A stretch of DNA of 10,298 nt from Chloroflexota bacterium (GCA_003520455.1 DOUV01001048.1:1-10298); one strand, 5' to 3'; shown: positions 1-7,304, numbered from the stretch's first letter. Numbers and translations are program-made. The notes: generated by a model not told the origin, from the sequence alone.

Positions 1-1
1 C

Positions 2-538
2 GGAAGACTGACGTTGCGCCCCTACCGGGACGACGAAGCCGACCTGCTCGGGCTGCTGCTTCGCGACCGCAGGGTGTTCTTCTGGAGCGAAGCCCCGGTG
101 ACCGAGCGGGACGTCGAGAACGTGCTGAACCGGAGCCTCGCGCTGCGGCCGAAAGGGCTCGGCTGGTTTGCCGCCTTCTCTGAGGACAGGGACCGGTTCG
201 TCGGCGACGCGGTCCTGCAGCCGCTTGCCGGAACCGGCGAGATCGAGATCGGCTATCACCTCGTCCCCGACGCCTGGGGCAAGGGTTATGCGACGGAAGC
301 CGCGGAAGCGCTTCTCGACTACGGCTTCCAGGCGCTGCGGCTGCCGCGCGTGGTCGCGGTCGCGCTGCCGGAGAACCGGCGCTCGCTGAGGGTTCTTGAG
401 CGGCTCGGCCTGCCCTATATTGAGGACCGGATCCATGCCGATCACCTCCATCGCTACCACGCTTTGACGCGGGCCGAGTACCTCGCGGCCCGCGAGGCGA
501 TCGTCCAGAGGGACGCCGCCGAACAGTCGGAGAGCTGA
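2..538 (+). CDS. GNAT-family N-acetyltransferase, RimJ/RimL-like (5' end cut by window edge)
   Basis: Probable acetyl-CoA-dependent N-acetyltransferase of the GNAT superfamily, closest in style to the RimJ/RimL (Acetyltransf_3) group; the substrate cannot be read from the sequence. The frame is open to the left edge. Residues just before the first possible start (TTG at 14) read [12 protein letters not shown], the usual N-terminal beta strand of this family, so the true start is probably a few codons outside the window and the TTG is not the start. Counting from that TTG, the acetyl-CoA-binding turn is W88-G-K-G-Y-A with the following helix to about residue 105, preceded by the [11 protein letters not shown] strand. 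N121-R-R-S and the VLERLGLPY segment (128-135) are the typical C-terminal part of the fold. The stop codon lies 6 bases before the uvrA start, so the two genes are likely cotranscribed. Family assignment is firm; specificity is unknown. Confidence 0.88.
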   Translation, partial: GRLTLRPYRDDEADLLGLLLRDRRVFFWSEAPVTERDVENVLNRSLALRPKGLGWFAAFSEDRDRFVGDAVLQPLAGTGEIEIGYHLVPDAWGKGYATEAAEALLDYGFQALRLPRVVAVALPENRRSLRVLERLGLPYIEDRIHADHLHRYHALTRAEYLAAREAIVQRDAAEQSES

Positions 539-544
539 CGTATC

Positions 545-3500
545 ATGCAGAAGTTCATCTCGGTCTCCGGCGCCCGCGAGCACAATCTCAAGAACGTGTC
601 CGTCGACATCCCGCGCGACGAGCTGGTGGTGATCACCGGGCTGTCGGGTTCGGGGAAATCGTCGCTGGCGTTCGACACCATTTTCGCCGAAGGTCAGCGA
701 CGCTATGTCGAGTCGCTTTCAGCCTATGCACGCCAGTTCCTGGGGCAGATGGAGAAGCCCGACGTGGACGACATCGAGGGCCTCTCGCCGGCCATCTCGA
801 TCGACCAGAAGGGCGCCAGCCACAACCCGCGCTCGACCGTCGGCACCGTCACGGAGATCTACGACTATCTGCGCCTGCTCTTCGCCCGCGCCGGCACGCC
901 GCACTGCCCAAACTGCGGCCGGGTCATCTCATCACAGACGGTGGAGCAGATCGTGGACGCCGTCCAGACCCTGCCGGAGGGGACCCGGATCCAAATCTTG
1001 GCGCCTTTGGTGCGCGATCGCAAGGGCCACCACCAGCGGATCTTCGAAGACATTCGCAAGGCCGGCTTCGTGCGCGTGCGCGTCAACGGGGAGATCCGCG
1101 ACGTCAACGAGGAGATCGAGCTCGACCGCTATAAGCAGCACAGCATCGAGGCGGTAGTGGACCGGCTGGTAGTGCGCCGGCCCGATCCAGATCATCCCGA
1201 GGAGTCCGATCAGAGCCGCCTGGCCGACTCCATCGAGACGGCCCTCGATCTGGGCGACGGCCTGGTTATCGTCAACGTGGCTGACCGCGAGAACCCGCGC
1301 GACCTGCTTTTCAGCCAGAACTTCGCCTGCGTCGTCTGCGGTATCTCACTGGGCGAGATCGAGCCACGCAGCTTCTCGTTCAACACGCCCTACGGCGCCT
1401 GCCCCGACTGTCAGGGCCTGGGCACCCGCCAGGAGATCGACCCGAACCTGGTGATCCCCAACAAGGATCTCGCCTTGAGTGAGGGCGCCATCGCCCCGTG
1501 GAGCCGCTCCAGCACCACCGAGACCTTCTACGCTCAGATGCTAGAGGCGCTGGCCGAGCACTACGGCTTCGACCTGGATACCCCCTGGAAGGATCTCGCC
1601 GACGAGGCCCGCCGGGTCGTCCTCTACGGCAGCCGCGGCGAGCGCATCCGGGTCAAGTATCTCAACAAACAGGGCCAGCCGCGCGAGTACGAGACCGAGT
1701 TCGAGGGGGTCATTCCGAATCTCGAGCGGCGCCATCGTGAGACCACCAGCGACTACATGCGCTCCGAGATCGAACGCTTCATGTCCGAGCGCCCCTGCCC
1801 GACCTGCGGCGGCACTCGCTTGAAGCCGGAGGCGCGCAGCGTGCTGGTGGCCGGCCTGGGCATCAGTGAGGTCTCGAAGTTCAGCGTCGAGGAGGCGCTG
1901 CGGTGGGTCGAGGGCCTGCGTGACCCGATGCGGCTCGCCCAGGTCAACCGTGACAACGGCCACGGCCCCGACGACGTACAGCCCGCGCTGCTGACGCCGC
2001 AGCAACAGCAGATCGCCGAGCAGATTCTGAAGGAGGTTCACGACCGCCTGGGCTTCATGGCCGACGTCGGCCTGGGCTACCTGACCCTCGACCGCACCGC
2101 CAACACCCTCTCGGGGGGTGAAGCCCAACGCATCCGCCTGGCCACCCAGATCGGCTCGCAGCTCGTCGGCGTCCTCTACATCCTGGACGAGCCCAGCATC
2201 GGGCTCCACCAGCGCGACAACGACCGCCTGATCCGCACACTGGAACGAATGCGCGATCTCGGCAACACCCTCATCGTCGTCGAGCACGACGAGGACACGA
2301 TGCGGTCGGCCGACTGGATTGTGGACATGGGGCCGGGTGCCGGCGAGCACGGCGGCCGCGTCATCGCCAGCGGGCCGCTGGAGACGATCTTGTCCACCCC
2401 CGAGTCCATCACCGGCCGGTACCTCGCCGGCCAGGAATTCATTCCGGTGCCGGCCAGGCGGCGCGAGGGCAACGGCAAGAAGCTCACGATCAGCGGCGCT
2501 CGCGAGAACAACCTCAAGAACATCAGCGTCGAGTTGCCACTGGGCAAGTTCATCTGCATCACCGGCGTCAGCGGTTCGGGCAAGTCGACCCTGGTGGTCG
2601 ACGTGCTCTACCGGCGGCTGGCGCAGGTGCTGCACCGGGCCAAGGCCCATCCGGGTGCCCACGACCACATCTACGGCGTCGAGAACTTGAACAAGGTCAT
2701 CAACATCGACCAGAGCCCGATCGGCCGCACGCCGCGCTCGAACCCGGCCACCTACACCAATCTCTTCACCCAGATCCGGGACCTCTACGCCGGCCTGCCC
2801 GAGGCACGGCTGCGCGGCTACAAGCCGGGACGCTTCTCCTTCAACGTGAAGGGTGGTCGCTGTGAGGCCTGCCAGGGCGACGGCGAGATCAAAATCGAGA
2901 TGAACTTCTTGCCCGACATCTATGTGAAGTGCGAGGTCTGCAAGGGCAAGCGCTACAACCGCGAGACCTTGCAGGTCCTCTACAAGAACAAGAGCATCGC
3001 CGACGCCCTCGACATGACGGTGGACGAGGCGCTGGAGTTCTTCGAGAACATCCCGAAGATCCGGCGCAAGCTCAAGACCCTCAGCGACGTCGGTCTGGGC
3101 TACATCCGTCTGGGCCAGCCCGCGCCGACGCTCTCCGGCGGCGAGGCCCAGCGGGTCAAGCTCGCCAAGGAGCTCAGCCGCGTCGCCACCGGCGACACGA
3201 TCTACATCCTCGATGAGCCGACCACCGGCCTGCACGCCGCCGACATCGCCAAGCTCATCAAGGTACTCAACCGGCTGGTGCGCAAGGGCAACACCGTCGT
3301 GGTGATCGAGCACAACCTCGACATGATCAAAGTTGCCGACCACGTGATCGACATGGGACCCGAGGGTGGCGATGGCGGCGGCTGGATCATCGCCGAAGGC
3401 ACGCCCGAGCAAGTGGCACGCACCAGGGCAAGCTTCACCGGCCAGTACCTGCGCGAGATCCTCGATCGCGACCCGCGCGTCGAGGAAGAGGTCGAGGAGG

Positions 3501-3580
3501 AAGAGGAGCCGGTCGAGGAGGAAGAGCTCGACGAGGGCGAGCTGGCTCCGGACGAGCTTGAGGCGCTCGAGGCGGGCTGA
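545..3580 (+). CDS. uvrA: UvrABC excinuclease subunit A
   Basis: UvrA is the damage-sensing ABC-type ATPase of nucleotide excision repair. It dimerises, loads UvrB at lesions and acts in the cytoplasm on DNA. The 1011-aa product has both ATPase modules. Module I: Walker [10 protein letters not shown] (32-40), signature LSGGEAQR (522-529), Walker B ILDEP (546-550). Module II: Walker [10 protein letters not shown] (674-682), signature 863-870, Walker B 888-892. Zinc ligands are visible as C262/C265/C286/C289 and C773/C776/C796/C799, with further CxxC pairs at 121/124 and 418/421. The diagnostic segment [18 protein letters not shown] (721-738) is intact. The protein is about 70 residues longer than the E. 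coli protein (940 aa). The excess is mainly an insertion around 461-487 and an acidic tail (979-1011, mostly Glu). The ATG at 545 has GGAG at 529-532, inside the end of the upstream acetyltransferase gene. Confidence 0.98.
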   Translation: MQKFISVSGAREHNLKNVSVDIPRDELVVITGLSGSGKSSLAFDTIFAEGQRRYVESLSAYARQFLGQMEKPDVDDIEGLSPAISIDQKGASHNPRSTVGTVTEIYDYLRLLFARAGTPHCPNCGRVISSQTVEQIVDAVQTLPEGTRIQILAPLVRDRKGHHQRIFEDIRKAGFVRVRVNGEIRDVNEEIELDRYKQHSIEAVVDRLVVRRPDPDHPEESDQSRLADSIETALDLGDGLVIVNVADRENPRDLLFSQNFACVVCGISLGEIEPRSFSFNTPYGACPDCQGLGTRQEIDPNLVIPNKDLALSEGAIAPWSRSSTTETFYAQMLEALAEHYGFDLDTPWKDLADEARRVVLYGSRGERIRVKYLNKQGQPREYETEFEGVIPNLERRHRETTSDYMRSEIERFMSERPCPTCGGTRLKPEARSVLVAGLGISEVSKFSVEEALRWVEGLRDPMRLAQVNRDNGHGPDDVQPALLTPQQQQIAEQILKEVHDRLGFMADVGLGYLTLDRTANTLSGGEAQRIRLATQIGSQLVGVLYILDEPSIGLHQRDNDRLIRTLERMRDLGNTLIVVEHDEDTMRSADWIVDMGPGAGEHGGRVIASGPLETILSTPESITGRYLAGQEFIPVPARRREGNGKKLTISGARENNLKNISVELPLGKFICITGVSGSGKSTLVVDVLYRRLAQVLHRAKAHPGAHDHIYGVENLNKVINIDQSPIGRTPRSNPATYTNLFTQIRDLYAGLPEARLRGYKPGRFSFNVKGGRCEACQGDGEIKIEMNFLPDIYVKCEVCKGKRYNRETLQVLYKNKSIADALDMTVDEALEFFENIPKIRRKLKTLSDVGLGYIRLGQPAPTLSGGEAQRVKLAKELSRVATGDTIYILDEPTTGLHAADIAKLIKVLNRLVRKGNTVVVIEHNLDMIKVADHVIDMGPEGGDGGGWIIAEGTPEQVARTRASFTGQYLREILDRDPRVEEEVEEEEEPVEEEELDEGELAPDELEALEAG

Positions 3581-3742
3581 CGGCGGGGGCCCGGCCGGCA
3601 ACACTGTCAGGACATTGTCGGGGCGGGTTTTGCCTGTCACCACGATAGGCGAATCGCCCCGGCCGGAATAGGTCTTCGACCGAAGACACCCTCCAAAACC
3701 CGCCCCGACATCGTGGTATCGGCGCGGGATGTGTCGTTGGCA
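3581..3742. other. Gap between convergent uvrA and Uma2 genes
   Basis: These 162 bases separate two genes that point at each other. I see no credible coding potential. The content is dominated by a long perfect inverted repeat (3616-3632 with 3694-3710) enclosing two smaller hairpins, described separately. No oligo-T run follows either arm on either strand, so classic rho-independent termination is not evident. Confidence 0.7.
3616..3710. repeat. 17-bp perfect inverted repeat with nested hairpins
   Basis: The left arm TGTCGGGGCGGGTTTTG (3616-3632) is exactly reverse-complementary to 3694-3710, with 61 bases between them. Inside are a perfect hairpin GTCTTCGACCGAAGAC (3672-3687) and a small GGCG-AAT-CGCC hairpin near 3648-3658. 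The whole could fold as a branched structure on either strand. Its position between convergent genes suits a bidirectional transcription end or a small non-autonomous repeat element. The sequence alone does not decide between these, and I see no target-site duplication. Confidence 0.75.
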
Positions 3743-4480
3743 TCACGCCGGGGGCTCACCGCCGCGCAGCCGGCTGAGTTCCGCTTCCAGTGCCGCCACG
3801 CGCGCCGCGAACTCCTCCGCGCGCTGGCGCTCGGCTTCGGCCCGCCGGAGGGCGGCCTCATCGGGCAAAAGCACCAACTCGCCGTCGGGCGCGTAGAAGC
3901 GCAGCCAGGTGTGCTCCTCACCCAGGAACGTGCCCTGCCAGGGGCCGAGCCAGAGACCCAGCTCCTCGCTCCAGAGCCAGCCACGCTCGTCGGGCGCGAT
4001 CGACTCGTAGACGCCACTCGCCGCCATGCGCCAGCCGAGCAGGCGTTCCACCTCCGGTGCACAGCAGAAGTACTCCGGCGTGCGGAAGGTTTGCTCGTAC
4101 AGGCGTTTCTTGAAGTTGAGATCGATCTCAGCGGTGGAGGGTGACATCAACTCGACGATGACATTCGGGTAGCGCCCCTGTTCCTCCCAGACGACCCAGG
4201 CCTCACGATCGCGGGTGCCATCGACGTCTTTCACCACAAAAAAGTCCGGCCCGCGGTAGTCGCGATTGCGCGCCTGCTCCAGACTGAAGTAGATGAACAT
4301 GTTGCCGCCGACGAAGAAGTCGCGGCGGTCGCGCCAGTAGGTGTGGACACAGTCGATCAGCAGGTTCATCTCCTGGCGATGCCAGTTGCTTTCCAAGGGA
4401 ATCCCATCCTCGGTGGGTAGTTCCAGCGCTGGCATCTCAATCGGCGGATCGAGCAGCTCTGGCGATTTGAGATCAACCAT
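3743..4480 (-). CDS. Uma2-family (DUF820) PD-(D/E)XK endonuclease-like protein
   Basis: Protein of 245 aa with the restriction-endonuclease-like fold of the Uma2/DUF820 family. Most members are functionally uncharacterised and often occur in many copies in Cyanobacteria and Chloroflexota. Visible core: GPD at 77-79 (catalytic Asp), VIVELMSPST at 107-116 (E110 as second acidic ligand), then D120 and K124/K125 in DLNFKKRLYE, the usual Uma2 order. An Ala/Glu/Arg-rich C-terminal helix (about 206-239), probably a coiled coil, follows the nuclease domain. The frame opens at a GTG at 4501. I choose the ATG at 4480 because GGGAAGGAG (4486-4494) ends five bases upstream of it and would fall inside the longer version. 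The gene converges with uvrA and is transcribed away from the methyltransferase stop. All nuclease residues look intact; the cellular role is unknown. Confidence 0.88.
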   Translation of the reverse strand: MVDLKSPELLDPPIEMPALELPTEDGIPLESNWHRQEMNLLIDCVHTYWRDRRDFFVGGNMFIYFSLEQARNRDYRGPDFFVVKDVDGTRDREAWVVWEEQGRYPNVIVELMSPSTAEIDLNFKKRLYEQTFRTPEYFCCAPEVERLLGWRMAASGVYESIAPDERGWLWSEELGLWLGPWQGTFLGEEHTWLRFYAPDGELVLLPDEAALRRAEAERQRAEEFAARVAALEAELSRLRGGEPPA

Positions 4481-4485
4481 CAAGG

Positions 4486-4494
4486 CTCCTTCCC
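4486..4494 (-). promoter_or_regulatory. Ribosome binding site of the Uma2 gene
   Basis: On the minus strand the sequence is GGGAAGGAG followed by five bases and ATG (4480-4478). This strong Shine-Dalgarno match decides the start in favour of the inner ATG over the GTG at 4501. Confidence 0.8.
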
Positions 4495-4519
4495 ATACCA
4501 CGCGGGCGGAATAGATTCA

Positions 4520-4548
4520 AGGGTAGCATAGTGGGGGGCATTTGGCAA
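4520..4548 (-). promoter_or_regulatory. Possible sigma-70-type promoter of the Uma2 gene
   Basis: On the minus strand, TTGCCA (4548-4543) and TACCCT (4525-4520) are separated by 17 bases, about 40 bases upstream of the start codon. The -35 match is good and the -10 match poor (first, second and last base). Position and spacing are right, but this is only a candidate. Confidence 0.35.
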
Positions 4549-4568
4549 CGTCGCTGGTCTCGTTGTCA

Positions 4569-4596
4569 GGGCGGCTCAATTGCCCGGGTGCCGCCC
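4569..4596. repeat. Inverted repeat GGGCGGC / GCCGCCC
   Basis: GGGCGGC (4569-4575) pairs with GCCGCCC (4590-4596) across a 14-base loop. It lies in the 226-base stretch between the methyltransferase stop and the Uma2 start. That stretch also holds GTGGTC (4633-4638) with GACCAC (4654-4659) and the hairpin at 4665-4679; I see no gene in it. One of these may end methyltransferase transcription, but no T-run follows. Confidence 0.5.
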
Positions 4597-4664
4597 CTGT
4601 TTCCTCCGGGCAGGCGCACGCTGGGGTGTCAAGTGGTCGGCGGCAGTCCCGGAGACCACCACGA

Positions 4665-4679
4665 AGGTGCATCGCACCT
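4665..4679. repeat. Short perfect hairpin with ATC loop
   Basis: AGGTGC-ATC-GCACCT, extendable by two further pairs if the A at 4664 bulges out. It lies 28 bases past the methyltransferase stop on the minus strand and could be part of its transcript end. Its centre GTGCATCGC recurs in the large hairpin upstream of trxB (5806-5814). Confidence 0.55.
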
Positions 4680-4706
4680 CGGCGGCCCGACTGGCGGACC
4701 GCCCTG

Positions 4707-5438
4707 TCAAGCCGCCTTCTCGACGACCAGCAGGTGGCTCAGGCCGAGAATGCGGGCCGGGCTCTGCTCGAGCAGGTAGGTGATCGCACGCGCGGCCCGG
4801 CCGGCGGTGGGGCGCCGGCGGGCGAGGTTGTCGTAGCCGGGAAAGATCTGGCTGTGGTGAACCACTGTTACCGGCAAGCCGGCCAGGAGGTCCCGCAGAC
4901 CGCGCGCGGTGTAGGCCCGGACGTGGGGCGCGAGGCGATCGCGCACCGGGTCGGGGAGGTAGTTCACCAGGGGGATGTTGCCGAAGTGGTACTGACCGCG
5001 CCAGAAGATGCCGTGGGTCTCAAAGAGCCAAAGCCGGTTGGGCACGAAGATGACCGCACGCCCTTCGGGACGCAGCACGCGGACCATCTCCGCCATGGCG
5101 GCGCGATCGTCCTGGACGTGTTCGAGAACCTCATGCGAGAGGGCCAGATCGAAGCTGCCGTCCGGGAAGGGCAGCCTTTCCGCCGCGGCCACCCCGACCA
5201 GGCCCAGCTCGGCCGCCTGGCGGGCGCGCGCAAAGTCATACTCAGTGCCAACGGCCAGGGGCGCGTCTCGCGCCAGTTGCTCGAGGTACATCCCCACGCC
5301 GGTACCGATATCAATCACAGCCCGAGCCGCCGCCAGCCGGCCCCACCGGGCGATCATAGCCAGCCGCCGGTCCTGCCCAAAACGCCAGACGTAGCTCGGC
5401 TCACCCAGTCGGGCCGCCGCGTCGCTCGGGGTTCTCAT
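4707..5438 (-). CDS. Class I SAM-dependent methyltransferase (Methyltransf_11 type)
   Basis: A 243-aa soluble protein with the class I Rossmann methyltransferase fold, expected to transfer a methyl group from S-adenosylmethionine. Motif I is VIDIGTGVGMYLE (41-53), in place of the more common DxGCGxG. The acidic residue closing strand 2 is E66 in GTEYD. E87-R-L-P-F-P-D-G-S-F-D (87-97) is the typical segment before strand 4, followed by SHEVLEHV (101-108) and LRPEGR (122-127). After about residue 135 comes a less conserved part rich in aromatic residues (LWLFETHGIFWRGQYHF), which probably shapes the acceptor site. The ATG at 5438 has GGAG (5447-5444) five bases upstream. The acceptor could be a small molecule, lipid or sugar; nothing in the sequence or neighbourhood tells which. 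It stands alone between two long intergenic regions. Confidence 0.9.
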   Translation of the reverse strand: MRTPSDAAARLGEPSYVWRFGQDRRLAMIARWGRLAAARAVIDIGTGVGMYLEQLARDAPLAVGTEYDFARARQAAELGLVGVAAAERLPFPDGSFDLALSHEVLEHVQDDRAAMAEMVRVLRPEGRAVIFVPNRLWLFETHGIFWRGQYHFGNIPLVNYLPDPVRDRLAPHVRAYTARGLRDLLAGLPVTVVHHSQIFPGYDNLARRRPTAGRAARAITYLLEQSPARILGLSHLLVVEKAA

Positions 5439-5735
5439 CGATGCTCCAGTTACGAATGCCTGGCAACGTCACCGCTCTAACACCGCCTCACATGGAGATC
5501 GGAGATGAACAGAGGTTCCACTCCGTCTCCACCAACATCCCAATTCCAGGGCACACGAGGTAAACCGGGGCAGATGTGCTCAGGTTCTTCGAACTTGTCA
5601 CACCTCACCCCCGCCGGTAGAATACCAGCAGACGGGTCCTTGCGGCAACACGGCCTATGAGAAAGCAACACCGATGTAACCAGCGGCGTGCTGAAGGCAT
5701 CTGTTCTACAGGCAACAGCACCCCGGTGCCGGCGC
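5439..5735. other. Intergenic region upstream of the methyltransferase and trxB, no gene seen
   Basis: About 300 bases between the divergent methyltransferase and trxB genes, clearly less GC-rich than the flanking genes. A minus-strand open frame (5743-5477) has no ribosome binding site, no recognisable domain and an atypical composition, so I do not call it. No convincing -35/-10 pair was found for either neighbour, although one would be expected here. Confidence 0.55.
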
Positions 5736-5765
5736 GGTACCACTGTGGGATAGTGCCATAGTACC
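5736..5765. repeat. Hairpin 1 of the trxB leader
   Basis: GGTAC (5736-5740) pairs with GTACC (5761-5765), and the adjoining CACT (5741-5744) with AGTG (5752-5755), giving one interrupted stem. It is the first of three consecutive stem-loops upstream of trxB. Its right arm overlaps the first copy of the direct repeat ACCTTTTGC. Confidence 0.5.
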
Positions 5766-5853
5766 TTTTGCTCATATTAGAGAATAGAGTGGGTCGCGTG
5801 GGCGAGTGCATCGCGCTCGCCCACGCGACACCAATATGAGCGGAACCTTTTGC
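5763..5853. repeat. Nested inverted repeat flanked by 9-bp direct repeats
   Basis: ACCTTTTGC occurs at 5763-5771 and again at 5845-5853. Between them, GCTCATATT (5770-5778) is exactly reverse-complementary to AATATGAGC (5833-5841). Inside that, GTCGCGTGGGCGAG (5793-5806) is exactly reverse-complementary to 5816-5829. One G-T and two further Watson-Crick pairs extend the inner stem to a 3-base ATC loop. The arrangement resembles a tiny insertion with target duplication, or a very stable structured leader. The direct repeat and the outer arm overlap by two bases on the left, which is not ideal for a transposon reading. Confidence 0.7.
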
Positions 5854-5857
5854 GAGA

Positions 5858-5891
5858 CCTTCGGCGCGCCTCCCCGTGGCAGGCGCGAAGG
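5858..5891. repeat. Hairpin 3 of the trxB leader
   Basis: CGCGCCT (5865-5871) pairs with AGGCGCG (5881-5887). CCTT (5858-5861) extends the stem with AAGG (5888-5891) if three bases bulge. The stem ends 10 bases before the trxB Shine-Dalgarno site (5902-5906), close enough to influence ribosome access. Confidence 0.55.
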
Positions 5892-5901
5892 AGTCAAGGG
5901 T

Positions 5902-5906
5902 AGGAG
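5902..5906 (+). promoter_or_regulatory. Ribosome binding site of trxB
   Basis: AGGAG followed by eight bases and ATG at 5915. It favours this ATG over the in-frame GTG at 5876, which lies inside hairpin 3 and would add 13 atypical residues in front of the FAD-binding strand. Confidence 0.75.
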
Positions 5907-5914
5907 AACAGATT

Positions 5915-6874
5915 ATGGAAGACGTCATCATTATCGGATCGGGTCCCGCCGGGCTGACCGCGGCCCTGTATGCCGCGCGGGCCAATCTCGCACCGCTCGT
6001 GATTACGGGCAACGAATTTGGGGGACAGGTCGCCATCACCGCTGATGTCGAGAATTATCCTGGCTTCCCGGAGGCGGTCAGTGGGCCGGAATTGGTCGAG
6101 AAGATGCGAGCCCAGGCCGAGCGATTTGGCGCGCGTTATGACTACGACGAGGTGGTCGCCGTCGACTTCAGTGTCTGGCCGCGCAAGATCAAGACCCACA
6201 GCAATGAGTACGAGGCGAAGGTCGTGATCATTACCACCGGCGCCTCAGCCAAGCGTTTGGGCGTGCCGGGCGAGAAGGAGCTCACGGGCCGGGGCGTTTC
6301 CTACTGTGCGACCTGTGATGGCTTCTTCTTCCGCGGCAAGGAACTGGTCGTGGTTGGTGGTGGGGACTCGGCTGTCGAGGAGGGGCTCTTCCTCACGAAG
6401 TTCGCCACCAAGGTCCGTGTCGTCCACCGGCGCGATCAGCTGCGTGCGGGTGTCCTCTTGCAGAAGCGAGCCTTTACCAATCCTAAGATGGAGTTTATCT
6501 GGAACACGGTGGTGACGGAGGTCAATGGCAATGGCGCGGTGAACTCCGTTACGACCCAAAACCTCGAAACCGGGGAGGTCAGCGACCTCAAGACCGACGG
6601 GGTTTTCGTCTATATCGGCCACTATCCCAATAGTGATCTTTTCAAGGGCGTGTTGGAGATGGATGCGCACGGCTACCTGATCACCGATGAGCGCAAGCGC
6701 ACCAACGTTCCGGGGGTCTTCGCCGCGGGTGAGATCGCCGATCCGATCTTCCGCCAGGTCGTCACCAGTGCTGGGGAGGGCTGCAAGGCCTCGATGCAGG
6801 CCGAAAAGTGGCTGTCCGAGTTGGAGAGCCGGCCGGAGCCGGTTGGTCCAGGTCGAAGCCTGGCGAGCTGGTAG
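5915..6874 (+). CDS. trxB: Thioredoxin reductase (NADPH)
   Basis: Low-molecular-weight flavoprotein disulfide reductase, which passes electrons from NADPH through FAD and a redox-active disulfide to thioredoxin in the cytoplasm. The 319-aa length is normal for the family. Domains in order: N-terminal FAD-binding GSGPAG (8-13) after [23 protein letters not shown] (35-52), characteristic of TrxB; catalytic CATC (131-134) in the CATCDGFFF context; NADPH-binding GGGDSA (148-153); HRRDQLRA (171-178), whose arginines contact the NADPH 2'-phosphate; and the second FAD segment [10 protein letters not shown] (267-276). In that last segment Glu replaces the Asp usually seen after AAG. The ATG at 5915 is preferred to the GTG at 5876 because of the AGGAG at 5902-5906 and family length. 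It is monocistronic, with a structured leader upstream and a strong terminator 24 bases after the stop. No thioredoxin gene is visible nearby. Confidence 0.95.
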   Translation: MEDVIIIGSGPAGLTAALYAARANLAPLVITGNEFGGQVAITADVENYPGFPEAVSGPELVEKMRAQAERFGARYDYDEVVAVDFSVWPRKIKTHSNEYEAKVVIITTGASAKRLGVPGEKELTGRGVSYCATCDGFFFRGKELVVVGGGDSAVEEGLFLTKFATKVRVVHRRDQLRAGVLLQKRAFTNPKMEFIWNTVVTEVNGNGAVNSVTTQNLETGEVSDLKTDGVFVYIGHYPNSDLFKGVLEMDAHGYLITDERKRTNVPGVFAAGEIADPIFRQVVTSAGEGCKASMQAEKWLSELESRPEPVGPGRSLASW

Positions 6875-6897
6875 ACTTTTCACTCAACGACGCTCCA

Positions 6898-6935
6898 GAG
6901 GCGCCGGCCCACACGGGCCGGCGCCTCTTGTTGTT
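6898..6935 (+). terminator. Rho-independent terminator of trxB
   Basis: GAGGCGCCGGCCC (6898-6910) and its exact complement (6915-6927) form a 13-bp stem with an ACAC loop, followed by TTGTTGTT (6928-6935). The stem starts 24 bases after the trxB stop. Confidence 0.92.
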
Positions 6936-7038
6936 GACGGTTCAAGGGAACTCTTGAGCGAACCGCAACGTTTTGGGAGTAGCCGTGCGGCGCGCCGGTG
7001 CTGGAGGCGCGCGGAACTCCTCAGGTCGCCGCCAGCTA

Positions 7039-7047
7039 TGCTACAAT
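7039..7047 (+). promoter_or_regulatory. Candidate extended -10 promoter
   Basis: TGCTACAAT contains an extended -10 (TGn) joined to TACAAT, a five-of-six match to TATAAT, within otherwise GC-rich sequence. No good -35 lies 16-18 bases upstream, which extended -10 promoters can tolerate. It lies about 300 bases before the next start codon, so it would give a long leader or a separate small RNA. Confidence 0.45.
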
Positions 7048-7052
7048 GAACT

Positions 7053-7149
7053 GCGCCCGGTGCCGCCGACTCGCCGAGTGGCGCTGCGTGCGAAGCACCA
7101 ATAGGCTTACGATCCGAGAGACGTTGGGAGGAGGCCGAGGGTTGGGCGC
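7053..7149 (+). other. Possible structured RNA segment after the extended -10
   Basis: GCGCCC (7053-7058) can pair with GGGCGC (7144-7149), closing a 97-base segment. Inside are GCC(G)ACTC-GCC-GAGTGGC (7065-7082) and GTGC-GAA-GCAC (7088-7098). I do not recognise a known RNA family: there is no tRNA T-loop, SRP tetraloop or riboswitch core that I can identify. In GC-rich DNA some of this pairing is expected by chance, so the call is weak. Confidence 0.22.
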
Positions 7150-7304
7150 GTGGACCGGGGCGGCCTGCTCCTATCGCTGGCGCTGCGGCGGGCCGCACGC
7201 TACGCGGTTTGGCCGAACAAACATCGCGCCATCTGGCAGATCGCGGGATGATTCGCGTGGCTGATGGCAACCGCGAACCGCAGGGCTAGACTGTCGTTGT
7301 TGGG

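Noticed and set aside
1541..3643. 700-codon open frame antisense to uvrA
   Set aside because: It is entirely opposite a clear uvrA reading frame and its translation has no domain. Long antisense frames are common in GC-rich genes because stop codons are rare.
4604..4632. Minus-strand TTGACA at 4632-4627 as a promoter
   Set aside because: No -10-like hexamer lies 16-18 bases downstream; the sequence there is GC-rich (CCGGAG).
4542..5480. 312-codon plus-strand frame over the methyltransferase
   Set aside because: It covers the methyltransferase gene in antisense. The minus-strand product has clear SAM-binding motifs, while this one has none.
5477..5743. 88-codon minus-strand frame upstream of the methyltransferase
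   Set aside because: No ribosome binding site or recognisable domain. It lies in a less GC-rich intergenic region and contains an SAGILPAG stretch of the kind often produced by dispersed non-coding repeats.
7053..7149. tRNA or tRNA-like gene
   Set aside because: There is no T-arm GTTCRANNC, no 7-bp acceptor stem and no anticodon arm in the right place.
6998..7264. 88-codon plus-strand frame after trxB
   Set aside because: The start lies in a hairpin without a Shine-Dalgarno site, the composition is Arg/Cys-rich and no homology is recognised.
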